Assembly: GCA_025463965.1 (NCBI GenBank) | Contig: JAODBN010000272.1 | Span: forward strand, 1 to 16,442 | DNA: 16,442 nt | Source of the DNA: Acidimicrobiaceae bacterium | GTDB lineage: Bacteria > Actinomycetota > Acidimicrobiia > Acidimicrobiales > Bog-793 | Direction of reading: 5' to 3' | Shown: positions 1 to 6,372 of the stretch, in pieces | Layout: each line of letters opens with the position of its first letter | Position numbering within the stretch: the stretch's first letter is position 1 | Notes under the pieces: model-generated | Databases searched by the model: none | What the model was told of the DNA's origin: nothing | The model's input: the letters and a program-made list of their open reading frames with translations, nothing else | Translations under genes and position numbers: made by a program

Positions 1-2
1 CA

Positions 3-392
3 GACACCCAGACGATCGCAGCGGTGCCCGTGACCGCTGCGATCTCGCTCGGACAGGCAGAAGGCGGCGGGTATGACTTCGTGACATCCCTGACTGATTC
101 GAGCGGAGCCCCGGTGACCCCAAGCAGGGCCGCGGCATTTCTGGTGACCGTCAGCTACCAGGGGACGGCGGCTCAGTCGACCTTCACTGTCACTGCCCCG
201 GTGGGGCAGACCGATTGCGTGGTCGCGTTCGACACCAGCTTGCCGTTCGTGCAAGTCATGTCGTCGAACTGCTCGGCATCAGGGAGCGCCTTCAACACGA
301 ACGCTCCAATGGAAGGGGCAACCGTCGCTGCCGTCTTCGCCGAGGACGGCTACCTCGTGACGACGGCGCCCGCTTCGGTCGCCTACCCCTGA
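3..392 (+). CDS. Hypothetical beta-rich protein, 5'-truncated by the window edge
   Basis: This frame is open to the left edge, giving at least 129 residues and ending in TGA. A GTG at 24 could be a start, but no Shine-Dalgarno motif precedes it, so the gene probably begins outside the window. The protein is rich in Thr, Val, Ala and Ser, with alternating beta-type patterns and two cysteines about 16 residues apart. It has few charged residues, which looks like a secreted, virion or surface beta-sandwich protein. It converges on the tail-fibre-like gene with only 22 bp between the stops. It could be a phage structural or decoration protein, or host DNA. I do not recognise a family. Confidence 0.5.
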   Translation, partial: DTQTIAAVPVTAAISLGQAEGGGYDFVTSLTDSSGAPVTPSRAAAFLVTVSYQGTAAQSTFTVTAPVGQTDCVVAFDTSLPFVQVMSSNCSASGSAFNTNAPMEGATVAAVFAEDGYLVTTAPASVAYP

Positions 393-414
393 GCCCTCCT
401 GGGTTTCGCGCGCA

Positions 415-1422
415 TCATGCCGCAATCAGCTCAACGACGAACGGTCCGGAATACACCGCTGAGGCGCCGGCCCCCGCATAGAACGCGCACGAGGTCGCGT
501 TGTTGCTCTGACCCGGTGCCCACGTCTTGGAGGCGCCGGGTGTGAGACTGGTCACGAGCACTTCGTAGGTGGCACGGCCGAACACGGTGCCGCCGGTCGC
601 CGAGACCACGAACATACCGCCCCGATAAGCGGAGGAGAGTTCGGAGCTGGCTACAACATCCCAGATCGTGCCCATGACGCCGGTCGTGCCGCCCGAGTAG
701 GCCGGGATCGACCCATTGCAGGTGAAGCGGAAAATCACGCTTCCACTCCCCGGGACCGTGAAGGTCACCGGGAGGTTGGTGTTGTCGACTGCGGTCGTAG
801 TGTTCGAGCTGAACGTATATTGCTGACCGCCCACCGGATTGTATTGGGCACGGCCGAGCAGGGAACCGGGAGCGTAGAGTCCGCTTTTCGCAAACCCGCG
901 TGCGTCCTGAATGTCCGCCGTGACGATGTTCGTCGCTGTCGCCGGCACGAGCACGTACCCCAGCAGGAGCGAGGCATCGGGCAGCGCAGGAGCGCCCGAG
1001 AGGTTGGCCAGCGTTGCCCCAGCAGTAGGCGTCCCCGAGACGGCCTGGACGACGCCAGGGCCGTCGGAGCCGTGATACCAGCCGTCGCTGACGGTCGCGC
1101 AGACCATGTAGATCGTCGGGTTCGTGGCGTTGGCGGTGAAGCCGGTGACGTTGAACGTCGCGGTGTTGCGGAAGTAGTAGCCCGAGGGGGTGCTGGCGTA
1201 GAGGGCGGTGCCCGGCACCCAGCACTCGCCCGCGGCCACGTTCACGTTCAACCCCGACGCTGGCGCGGAGACCACCAGGTCGCCCGAGCCGATGACGCCC
1301 CCCGCCATCGTGCCGGGCGTGCCCGCTGCGTTGCGCGCATAAGCGACATTCATGGCTCGCCGCAGGATCTCCGCCGAGTACGTCTTTCCGCTCATGCCGA
1401 ACGGATATGCCTCGACTGCCAT
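415..1422 (-). CDS. Tail-fibre / receptor-binding-like protein (phage structural)
   Basis: The product is 335 residues from the ATG at 1422. That start is preceded by GGAG about 10 bases upstream and overlaps the upstream gene's stop as TGATG; the longer frame from 1536 is rejected. The N-terminal third (around residues 1-85) has the layout of actinophage tail-fibre or baseplate proteins: a short helical start with MSGKTYSAEILRRAMN, then Gly/Ala/Val beta repeats. The middle and C-terminal part (roughly 190-335) is Ser/Thr/Gly/Val-rich beta sandwich, resembling a jelly-roll or C1q-like receptor-binding head. There is no signal peptide or membrane segment. It is the last gene of the long minus-strand operon, a usual place for adsorption genes. 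Family resemblance is by composition and layout only; the receptor and exact fold are inference. Confidence 0.65.
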   Translation of the reverse strand: MAVEAYPFGMSGKTYSAEILRRAMNVAYARNAAGTPGTMAGGVIGSGDLVVSAPASGLNVNVAAGECWVPGTALYASTPSGYYFRNTATFNVTGFTANATNPTIYMVCATVSDGWYHGSDGPGVVQAVSGTPTAGATLANLSGAPALPDASLLLGYVLVPATATNIVTADIQDARGFAKSGLYAPGSLLGRAQYNPVGGQQYTFSSNTTTAVDNTNLPVTFTVPGSGSVIFRFTCNGSIPAYSGGTTGVMGTIWDVVASSELSSAYRGGMFVVSATGGTVFGRATYEVLVTSLTPGASKTWAPGQSNNATSCAFYAGAGASAVYSGPFVVELIAA

Positions 1423-1643
1423 CAGTTGGTCTCCGATCCTTTGATTGATTCGTGTGCATGTTGTGTGGGGCGCGTATCTGTTGCTGCCTGGTCGTGCGTG
1501 TGGCCGCAGGTATGGGCCGTCACCCGGTAGCCCCATGTCCTGGTCGGTTCGAGGGAGGAGATCCCTGAACCGACCAGGACCGGCGCGCGGCCAACGGGTG
1601 AAAGGAAGCCCCCGTCGACGGCTGCAAGTTCAGACATTGTCAC
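1422..1643 (-). CDS. Small hypothetical protein (73 aa) with internal hairpin
   Basis: The ATG at 1643 overlaps the stop of the upstream gene (ATGA), and the TGA stop shares one base with the ATG of the fibre gene (TGATG). This exact fit into a chain of coupled genes is the main reason to call it coding. The 73-residue protein has no family I recognise. It is polar at the C-terminus and contains HTCGHTH, a small Cys/His cluster that might bind metal. Its middle codons are built on a 40-base near-perfect inverted repeat (1539-1578), so the sequence there may be kept for RNA or DNA structure as much as for protein. The alternative is that the stretch is a non-coding leader of the fibre gene. 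Confidence 0.5.
   Translation of the reverse strand: MTMSELAAVDGGFLSPVGRAPVLVGSGISSLEPTRTWGYRVTAHTCGHTHDQAATDTRPTQHAHESIKGSETN
1539..1578. repeat. Long inverted repeat / hairpin, 12 bp + 5 bp arms
   Basis: Outer arms 1539-1550 and 1567-1578 are perfectly complementary over 12 bp (CCTGGTCGGTTC with its complement). After one bulged base at 1551, inner arms 1552-1556 and 1562-1566 add 5 bp (AGGGA/TCCCT). The loop is 5 bases. No T tract follows on either strand, so it is not a standard intrinsic terminator. It lies inside the 73-residue gene, about 120 bases before the fibre start. Confidence 0.8.
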
Positions 1644-1822
1644 TTCGCGTCCCGCTCGGCTGTTATGGCTTCAAGCAGCTCCACGAGCGCCAATCCCTGC
1701 GCAGGGGCGGCGAGGGATCGCTTGGCCCGGTGCGGCTGTCCCTCTGTGGCATAAAGGATTAAGTCACACAGACCCTTTTCGAGCCGGTGAAGTCGATCTT
1801 TTTCGTTCAGCTCAACTGCCAT
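1640..1822 (-). CDS. Small hypothetical helical protein (60 aa)
   Basis: The ATG at 1822 lies two bases after the upstream stop and is preceded by AAAGGG at a suitable distance. The longer frame running up to 2092 overlaps the neighbour entirely and is not used. The protein is charged and predicted mostly helical (MAVELNEKDRLHRLEKGL at the start, LALVELLEAITAERD near the end). It has no membrane segment or recognised motif. It is one of three small genes between the coiled-coil gene and the fibre gene, where a complete tailed phage would carry head-tail connector and tail genes. Its function is unknown. Confidence 0.65.
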   Translation of the reverse strand: MAVELNEKDRLHRLEKGLCDLILYATEGQPHRAKRSLAAPAQGLALVELLEAITAERDAK

Positions 1823-1824
1823 GA

Positions 1825-2049
1825 TCAAAGCCCTTTCACGGTGCGAGCTCGGCGAGCGTGCTGTCGCAGGGTGATCGATCCCTCGTCGGGACCGGGCGCC
1901 CGGTACGTTCCGAGCGATGCCTCCAACTGATGCAGGGCACTCTCGATCGGTCCCACATTGGCAAGCGATCGCAGTGGAAGCCGCTCGAGTGCCGAGTGCA
2001 TGTCGGTCACGAGGGCGTACAGGTTCTCGATGCTCGTCACGTCGCTCAT
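1825..2049 (-). CDS. Small hypothetical protein (74 aa)
   Basis: The ATG at 2049 overlaps the upstream stop (ATGA), and the gene ends two bases before the next start. The first half looks helical (IENLYALVTDMHSALERL), the second half is basic and probably flexible (RQHARRARTVKG). No cysteines, signal peptide or membrane segment are visible, and I recognise no family. No clear ribosome site precedes it, so translation probably depends on coupling to the gene before it. Confidence 0.65.
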   Translation of the reverse strand: MSDVTSIENLYALVTDMHSALERLPLRSLANVGPIESALHQLEASLGTYRAPGPDEGSITLRQHARRARTVKGL

Positions 2050-2327
2050 CGAAACAAACCGGCCCGCCGTGCGAGCTGCTCGTTCCGAGCAAGCTCTGCG
2101 TTTCGGGCTTCGATTTCGCTGCGGCGCTGCTCTAACTCCCTTTGCCGTTCGTCTGCGAGGCGCGCCCTTTCGCGATCGGGACGCGTGTCCTCGAATCGAC
2201 GCTCGTCAAGCTGGCGCGCGAGCGCCGCTATCGCCGGATCAGTGACCGGATCAAGTCCGACCGCCGCAGCAAGTGCGACGATCGCCTCCTCTACCGCGCG
2301 GTCGTGTTCGCCTCTACCGAGTGCCAT
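2046..2327 (-). CDS. Charged coiled-coil protein (93 aa)
   Basis: The ATG at 2327 has a strong GAGGAGG ribosome site about 11 bases upstream, so it is preferred over the longer frame from 2507, whose N-terminal part is low-quality Arg-rich sequence. Residues 1-40 form an acidic Ala-rich helical part. Residues about 45-85 are an almost uninterrupted Glu/Arg heptad-like stretch (RARLADERQRELEQRRSEIEAR), a likely coiled coil. The protein ends RRAGLFR. It sits two genes after the prohead protease. A scaffolding-like role is conceivable from charge, helix and position, but there is no direct support. It overlaps the next start by ATGA. Confidence 0.65.
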   Translation of the reverse strand: MALGRGEHDRAVEEAIVALAAAVGLDPVTDPAIAALARQLDERRFEDTRPDRERARLADERQRELEQRRSEIEARNAELARNEQLARRAGLFR

Positions 2328-2332
2328 GACGG

Positions 2333-2518
2333 CTATCGCCTCCTCTGCGTCGACCCGGCGCGCCGCCGGGTGTTCTTGGGCCTGTGTGACAGGGTGCTCG
2401 TGACGCCATCGACGTTGTTCGAGCCATCGCCGACGCCGAGGCACTGAGGGCAGGTGATCGGTCCGGCCCCGAGGTCGACGGTGCCGCGCCCGCCGCACCG
2501 ATTGCACTGGTCCTCGTC
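2333..2518 (-). CDS. DnaJ-type zinc-finger small protein, start unclear
   Basis: This frame carries CNRCGGRG, a 12-residue Gly-rich spacer, then CPQCLGVG: two CxxCxGxG motifs as in the DnaJ zinc finger and in many small phage zinc proteins. About 30 flexible basic residues follow. It fills exactly the space between the protease stop (2517) and the next start (2327), with its TAG five bases before that start. No ATG or GTG begins it near the protease stop. The nearest in-frame options are a TTG at 2608 with no ribosome site, a far ATG at 2689, or a +1 slip at the protease stop (CGG-TGA-C), which would append the finger to the protease. The coordinates given cover only the frame after the protease stop. 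A sequencing error or decayed start is also possible. Confidence 0.55.
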   Translation of the reverse strand, partial: DEDQCNRCGGRGTVDLGAGPITCPQCLGVGDGSNNVDGVTSTLSHRPKNTRRRAGSTQRRR

Positions 2519-3236
2519 ACCGGATGCTCGATCGGAGCATCTCGATACGCATTTTGTAGATTCGGTCCATGTACGCCCAGTCCCGGGCTGCGATGCGAGC
2601 CTCAGCAACGACGCGCTCGCGCTCGTGGCGCTCGCGCTCGTGGCGTTGACGCATCGAGACGGTGCCGCCGGTATGTGGATTAGCGCCAAAGTTGCAGAGG
2701 CTCACGTCTCCATGTTCGAGGCTGACCTCCACGATGCTGCGGTGGCTGTAGTCCTGGCTCCACTGCTGGCGAACGACGCGGAAGGCGAAGCTGCACTCGT
2801 CGAGATCCCCGCGCTCGACCGCCGAACGCATTGACTGCACCGTTGGATTTGTCGGGTCGAGAAGCGCTTCGAAGTGAAGGCCCGTCACGCCAGCGATTGG
2901 TGAACTGTTGGGCTCCTCGACCTCGGAAAGCTTCAGGGTTCCTGGCTTGGTTCTCGCGAGCGTCATCCCGCCGTGATTTAGGAGCATGGCCACGTCGGCG
3001 TTTTGGCCGAGGCTCTTCCGGAACGCACCGACCGAAACCGACTCGGTGTACTCGCCGAGGATGTCCGCCATGACGTAGGTGGCACCCGTGACACAGGCAA
3101 AGCCGGTGAGGCGGAGGTTCGTTCCACCGGTACCGTTCGGGACCTCGCGCATCTCGCGACCAGCGAGGGGCGCGGTGCGAACCTCTCGGACATTGCGGAG
3201 GTTCTCGCGATCGGCAAAGGCGTTCGGGTTAGGCAT
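2517..3236 (-). CDS. HK97-family prohead protease
   Basis: The 239-residue product matches the family's usual size for a stand-alone maturation protease. Visible marks are LLNHGG with the probable catalytic His88, then DPTNPTVQSMRSAVERGD and CSFAFRV with the probable nucleophile Ser149. The segment IVEVSLEHGDVSLCNFGANPHT follows, as in HK97 gp4-type proteases. This serine protease cleaves the scaffold and the major capsid N-terminus during head maturation. Residues 195-239 are a charged helical tail (repeated RHERER), perhaps scaffold-like. The ATG at 3236 overlaps the preceding gene by 8 bases. The odd point is context: no capsid, portal or terminase gene is adjacent. Family call is firm; activity is inferred. 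Confidence 0.9.
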   Translation of the reverse strand: MPNPNAFADRENLRNVREVRTAPLAGREMREVPNGTGGTNLRLTGFACVTGATYVMADILGEYTESVSVGAFRKSLGQNADVAMLLNHGGMTLARTKPGTLKLSEVEEPNSSPIAGVTGLHFEALLDPTNPTVQSMRSAVERGDLDECSFAFRVVRQQWSQDYSHRSIVEVSLEHGDVSLCNFGANPHTGGTVSMRQRHERERHERERVVAEARIAARDWAYMDRIYKMRIEMLRSSIR

Positions 3237-3681
3237 CGGCGGTTCCGACTTTCGACACTCGTAGGTTTTCCTGTCTGATCAGCCACTCGCCTCGATCTGT
3301 ACGGCGAGCCGCGAGCGAGCCACCGCGACACCGTTTCGTCACGGCAGCCTTCGAGATTCCGAGCTGTTTGGCGGCTTCGGCGGCGGTCACTTCCTTCACA
3401 AGTCCAACGCTCGCAGGCGACAACCTTTTGGCGGTTGCTCCGACAACCGGACCGACAACCCCGCTTCGGGGCTGCGCTTGCTTCGCCGCACGGGCGGCGT
3501 GATAGGCGGCAGCGATCTGCTCGATGCCTTCGAGGTCATCCCAGACCGCGGCCTGGAACCGCCATCCTTCAAGGCGACGGCGGTTGACCCATTCCCGGAG
3601 CACGGGAGCGAAGACCGCGCACGTCAGCGGCGAGAGCGTCGCGTCGAGCTCGTGCCCGCGGAAGATGTCGGAGACAATCAT
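3229..3681 (-). CDS. HTH DNA-binding protein (150 aa), possible small-terminase-like or regulatory role
   Basis: The ATG at 3681 overlaps the upstream stop (ATGA) and has GAGGAGGT about 11 bases upstream. Residues 1-65 are a helical N-terminal part with several Trp and Arg (VLREWVNRRRLEGWRFQAAVW). After a Pro/Gly/Val linker, residues 98-136 form a helix-turn-helix of the excisionase/MerR-like or sigma-like type: VTAAEAAKQLGISKAAVTKR followed by a basic wing and GEWLIRQENL. It lies directly before the prohead protease, where tailed phages often carry terminase genes. A DNA-recognition or packaging-specificity role is possible but unproven; a transcription regulator is equally likely. Confidence 0.75.
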   Translation of the reverse strand: MIVSDIFRGHELDATLSPLTCAVFAPVLREWVNRRRLEGWRFQAAVWDDLEGIEQIAAAYHAARAAKQAQPRSGVVGPVVGATAKRLSPASVGLVKEVTAAEAAKQLGISKAAVTKRCRGGSLAARRTDRGEWLIRQENLRVSKVGTADA

Positions 3682-3950
3682 TCGGCGATTACCTCCTCGG
3701 CTTCTGCGACGAGATCAGCAGAGACGCATTCGACGGGGTCGGCCCCGATCACGGAGATAGCGCGGTCCCAAAGCCTTGCCGCCTCGAGCGCGTCCACCTG
3801 GGGATCGCCAGAGGCGACGCCAGCGAGGGCCTGAAGCGCTCGGCGGGTTAGCGCGTGGCGCGGAGTTGCAGCGTCGAGCGCCTCGAGCGCGAGCAGCCGC
3901 TCGTCCTCCGGAAGCGAGCGCAGGAACGCGATCACCTTGGCACCGGTCAT
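3678..3950 (-). CDS. Small hypothetical helical protein (90 aa)
   Basis: The ATG at 3950 overlaps the upstream stop (ATGA), and the stop overlaps the next ATG in the same way. The protein looks entirely helical, with MTGAKVIAFLRSLPEDER at the start and an acidic end (DLVAEAEEVIAE). One cysteine is present. No membrane segment, signal or catalytic motif is visible, and I recognise no family. It lies between the triple zinc-ribbon protein and the HTH protein in the same operon, so a regulatory or DNA-associated accessory role is possible but only by neighbourhood. Confidence 0.7.
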   Translation of the reverse strand: MTGAKVIAFLRSLPEDERLLALEALDAATPRHALTRRALQALAGVASGDPQVDALEAARLWDRAISVIGADPVECVSADLVAEAEEVIAE

Positions 3951-4591
3951 CGCTGACCCCGCCGCTTGTTTTTCGAGTCATACCGGCACTTCGCCGAGCA
4001 GAAGCGCTGAGCGGGCTTACCCGTGGTAAACGCCAAGCCGCACTCGTCGCAGGTGAGGGACCGCTCATCAGCTCGAGCCCGAGGACGGCTGCCGGTTTTG
4101 CACTCGTCGCAGCGGAGGCGCGGGGTGGTGACGCTGACGTAACGAAACGGGCGCTCGCAATCACGGCAAGCTCGCTCGACCACCGTGCCGGCGGGGATGT
4201 GTCGCTGACGGTCTCGGTGCGCGTATCGGCACTTTTTGCCGCAGAACTTCGGGGGACGTCCGCGCTTACCGGTGGCATCGGGCAGTTTCGCTCCGCAACC
4301 AGGGCAAACGTGGCGATTGGACCAATCACTCGAGCCTGTGGCGCTTCGGGGGGGGAAATTTATGACTGCGGGGGTCAGGGGTGCCGACCCCCCGAAGTTC
4401 TTGCCCGCCCCCCTACCTTCCGGGGCCTGCGAGTTTCGCGGCGTTTGACGACGAATGAGACCCCCCTGGGTTTGCGAGTTTCGCGGGTATGGGTGCGTGA
4501 CGGGCTGGGTCATGGAGCCCGAACTCATCGAACTTCGCGATAGCCCCCCTTGCACGTCCGGCCCGTCGCTTGCTGTCGGCGTAACCGTCAT
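3947..4591 (-). CDS. Triple zinc-ribbon protein with disordered N-terminus (214 aa)
   Basis: The ATG at 4591 overlaps the upstream stop (ATGA) and is preceded by GGGGGACAGGA, so the longer frame from 4801 is not used. Residues 1-90 are low-complexity Ser/Gly/Pro sequence with PRNSQ repeated at 36-40 and 51-55. Three zinc-binding modules follow: C96, C99, C117, C121; C142, C145, C161, C164; and C181, C184, C198, C202. The first and third share the FCxxKCRY ending, so they look like duplicated ribbons. The C-terminus is basic. Nucleic-acid binding is the likely role (inference). The N-terminal coding DNA contains a 14-base direct repeat and several runs of six or more G/C. It follows the AAA ATPase and a 58-residue Cys protein. 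Confidence 0.8.
   Translation of the reverse strand: MTVTPTASDGPDVQGGLSRSSMSSGSMTQPVTHPYPRNSQTQGGLIRRQTPRNSQAPEGRGAGKNFGGSAPLTPAVINFPPRSATGSSDWSNRHVCPGCGAKLPDATGKRGRPPKFCGKKCRYAHRDRQRHIPAGTVVERACRDCERPFRYVSVTTPRLRCDECKTGSRPRARADERSLTCDECGLAFTTGKPAQRFCSAKCRYDSKNKRRGQR
4348..4549. repeat. Direct repeats with homopolymer G/C tracts (iteron-like cluster)
   Basis: The 14-mer TGCGAGTTTCGCGG occurs exactly at 4428-4441 and 4473-4486, 45 bp apart. A diverged copy (TCGAACTTCGCGA) lies at 4528-4540. Each contains a small dyad or half-dyad (GCGA-N3-TCGC). Runs of six C on the plus strand lie at 4388-4393, 4408-4413, 4461-4466 and 4544-4549, and a run of eight G at 4348-4355. The cluster is inside the N-terminal coding part of the zinc-ribbon gene. 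Confidence 0.6.
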
Positions 4592-4764
4592 CGTCCTGTC
4601 CCCCTCTTGAGCGACGGGCAGTCGTCGTCGTGGACCACTTCGAGCACGAAGAGGAGCGCCGACTCCATCCGGAAGCGCTGGACGGCTTCGCAGGATTCGC
4701 AGCCACCAGGGATCTCGGCTCCGTCCATCGGACCGAGCAGGTTCGTGATCGGATTCGCCTTCAT
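4588..4764 (-). CDS. Small Cys-rich phage-type protein (58 aa)
   Basis: I found this gene by translating the gap between the ATPase and the zinc-ribbon gene. ATG at 4764 overlaps the ATPase stop (ATGA), and TGA at 4590-4588 overlaps the next ATG (4591) the same way. The 58-residue product contains IPGGCESCEAVQ (CxxC at residues 22-25) and, after a hydrophobic strand, VVHDDDCP (His45, Asp46-48, Cys49). This layout, GGCxxC then HDDxC, recurs in short uncharacterised proteins of actinobacterial phages and integrated elements as I remember them. The Cys and His residues suggest a zinc site. The exact role is unknown. Confidence 0.8.
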   Translation of the reverse strand: MKANPITNLLGPMDGAEIPGGCESCEAVQRFRMESALLFVLEVVHDDDCPSLKRGTGR

Positions 4765-5981
4765 TCGGCACTGTCCAGAGCCAGGGTGCCAGCCTCGCCA
4801 CGTTGGCCCCCTTGCAGAGACAGTGTGTTAACCCCCTGGTCAGAACCAGAGGGCCAGAGGGCCAAATCTGAGGAAGGCACTCTGGTGTTGGCCTCGTGGC
4901 CCTGTGGCAGTGACCAGGACCAACCCGTGACGTGCCCGTGGGCGTTTCGCTTCGCGAGGGCTATTACGCCAAGGTCCTTCCTCGCTCGCTTGAGCGTGCG
5001 CTCCGCGACTCCCGAAGCCCGCAGGGCGTCAACCGCATCCATTGGGCCGCCTGCGAGTAACTCCCGGAGGACCTCTCGGGCGTCGACGCGCTCACCCTTT
5101 TCCTCGGTCGTCGGTGCCGCTGCGGTGATCTCCTCGGCGGCGATGTTGCTCGGCGTCATGCCCATGACGAACCCGCATTCCCATCGCTCGTCATTGCCGA
5201 TCCGGAAGGAGTAGCCGCTGTCCGGCATCTTGTAGTTGCTCTTGCCGACGCTCACGACCCGACGCTCACCGCTCTCGTCGCTCGGATCGACTCCGAGCAC
5301 GATCGAGATCCGAGGTATGGCCGTCCAGGCTGTCGAGCCGATGGCAGCCGTTACCGGGTCGCTCGAGCCCTTGGGAGGGTGCACAAGCCCTAGAACCGCC
5401 GCTCCGGTGCGCTCGGCTTCGCCTGCCAGCGCCGACAAGGCCGATCCGACCACCGCGTAGTTGTGAGAATCCCCGGCGATCGAGTAGCCGAGTCCGTCGA
5501 TCACCACGAGGGCGATGTGCTGATCCTGGACCACCTTGCCGAGAATCGAGATGTCCCTCGGCAGTGCCCATCGCCGGCTGTAGGTCCGTCCCTCCTCGTC
5601 GACGTCCTGAACATCGCCGAGCACCACGATCTGAGACAGCTCAGCACCAGCGGCTTCGAGCCGGGCTACTACCCGGTCGTCCGGCTCCTCGAGCGAGAGC
5701 CATGCCACTCGCTTGGGCCTTCCGCCCTCGTCTCCCGGAAGGGGAAGCCCCCGAGTGAGCGCGGCGACGATGTAGGCGACCCACGTCGTCTTCCCGCTCC
5801 CCTGGCGCCCCGCGAGCAGGTTCAGTGCCCGCAGGAGCAGCCAACGACGCCATAGCCACTCCGGAGAGCTCGGGGCGATCTCCTCGGCGTTCCGGAAGGC
5901 AATGTGAGGCGACAAGCGCTCGATGAGCGGATCGTCGGCCGCGGTGCCGGCGTTCGGGACCGGCCGCAGCTTGGCGGTCAT
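4761..5981 (-). CDS. RepA-like AAA ATPase with C-terminal winged helix (406 aa)
   Basis: The protein has a RecA-fold ATPase core of the AAA_25/RepA type. Walker A is GRQGSGKT at residues 58-65, Walker B is ALVVID at 157-162, and the segment AVLGLVHPPKGSSD near 195-208 fits the sensor region. Residues about 290-355 look like a winged helix (REVLRELLAGGPMDAVDALR, then TLKRARKDLGV), as in replication or regulatory ATPases of plasmids and phages. The last 45 residues are Ser/Gly-rich and probably disordered. ATG at 5981 overlaps the previous stop (ATGA). The likely role is a helicase loader or hexameric helicase for replicating the excised element; helicase activity itself is inferred from the family. 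It is the largest gene in the operon. Confidence 0.85.
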   Translation of the reverse strand: MTAKLRPVPNAGTAADDPLIERLSPHIAFRNAEEIAPSSPEWLWRRWLLLRALNLLAGRQGSGKTTWVAYIVAALTRGLPLPGDEGGRPKRVAWLSLEEPDDRVVARLEAAGAELSQIVVLGDVQDVDEEGRTYSRRWALPRDISILGKVVQDQHIALVVIDGLGYSIAGDSHNYAVVGSALSALAGEAERTGAAVLGLVHPPKGSSDPVTAAIGSTAWTAIPRISIVLGVDPSDESGERRVVSVGKSNYKMPDSGYSFRIGNDERWECGFVMGMTPSNIAAEEITAAAPTTEEKGERVDAREVLRELLAGGPMDAVDALRASGVAERTLKRARKDLGVIALAKRNAHGHVTGWSWSLPQGHEANTRVPSSDLALWPSGSDQGVNTLSLQGGQRGEAGTLALDSAE

Positions 5982-6184
5982 CGGAAGGCCCCAATCGTCG
6001 GAGTGCCAAGCATCGAGGCCAACTTCAGCTCGGCTTCGGTCTCACGCGCCCGTGCAAGCCCGGCCAGATGGTCGAGCATCTCGGCAGTTAGCGGCCCGCG
6101 GTAGACAGCATCAAAATCGAGCGTCAGGTGCAGGCGGGTTTGGGAGTCGAGCTGCTCGAGGTCCACAACCACGAGGCTGCTCAT
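5978..6184 (-). CDS. Small hypothetical protein (68 aa)
   Basis: ATG at 6184 overlaps the upstream stop and the TGA overlaps the ATPase start, both as ATGA, so the start six codons upstream is rejected. The N-terminal half alternates hydrophobic and polar residues (MSSLVVVDLEQLDSQTRLHLTLDFDAVY), probably beta strands, and the second half is helical (ETEAELKLASM). No cysteines or membrane segments are present. I recognise no family. Tight coupling to the RepA-like ATPase suggests a replication accessory role, but only from position. Confidence 0.7.
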   Translation of the reverse strand: MSSLVVVDLEQLDSQTRLHLTLDFDAVYRGPLTAEMLDHLAGLARARETEAELKLASMLGTPTIGAFR

Positions 6185-6372
6185 GCCAGAACCGCCCGGC
6201 AACGGTTGGCCAGGGCCCGGCTTGCCTCGATCAATGCGAAGCGCATCTCGCCAGAGGCGGGCTGGTCCTTCCGAGCCGCGTCCTCTAAACCCACTGCAAG
6301 ACCGTGGGCATGAGCCGCTGCGTCAAGCAGATTGGCCTTCTCTATTCGGCGCGGCCGCGTCGCCGTTGTCAC
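6181..6372 (-). CDS. Small hypothetical helical protein (63 aa), GTG start
   Basis: The GTG at 6372 overlaps the stop of the previous gene (GTGA), and its own stop overlaps the next ATG. The frame stays open upstream to 6582, but that extension is Arg/Gly-rich shadow sequence of the neighbouring gene. The 63-residue protein is basic at the N-terminus (TRPRRIEKANLL) and Ala/Leu-rich helical after that, with a single cysteine. It shows no domain I recognise. It is the second gene of the long operon. Confidence 0.65.
   Translation of the reverse strand: MTTATRPRRIEKANLLDAAAHAHGLAVGLEDAARKDQPASGEMRFALIEASRALANRCRAVLA

Noticed and set aside
820..1530. 236-codon plus-strand open frame across the fibre gene
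   Set aside because: Arg/Val/Gly-rich shadow of the fibre gene, no ribosome site, overlaps well-supported minus-strand genes.
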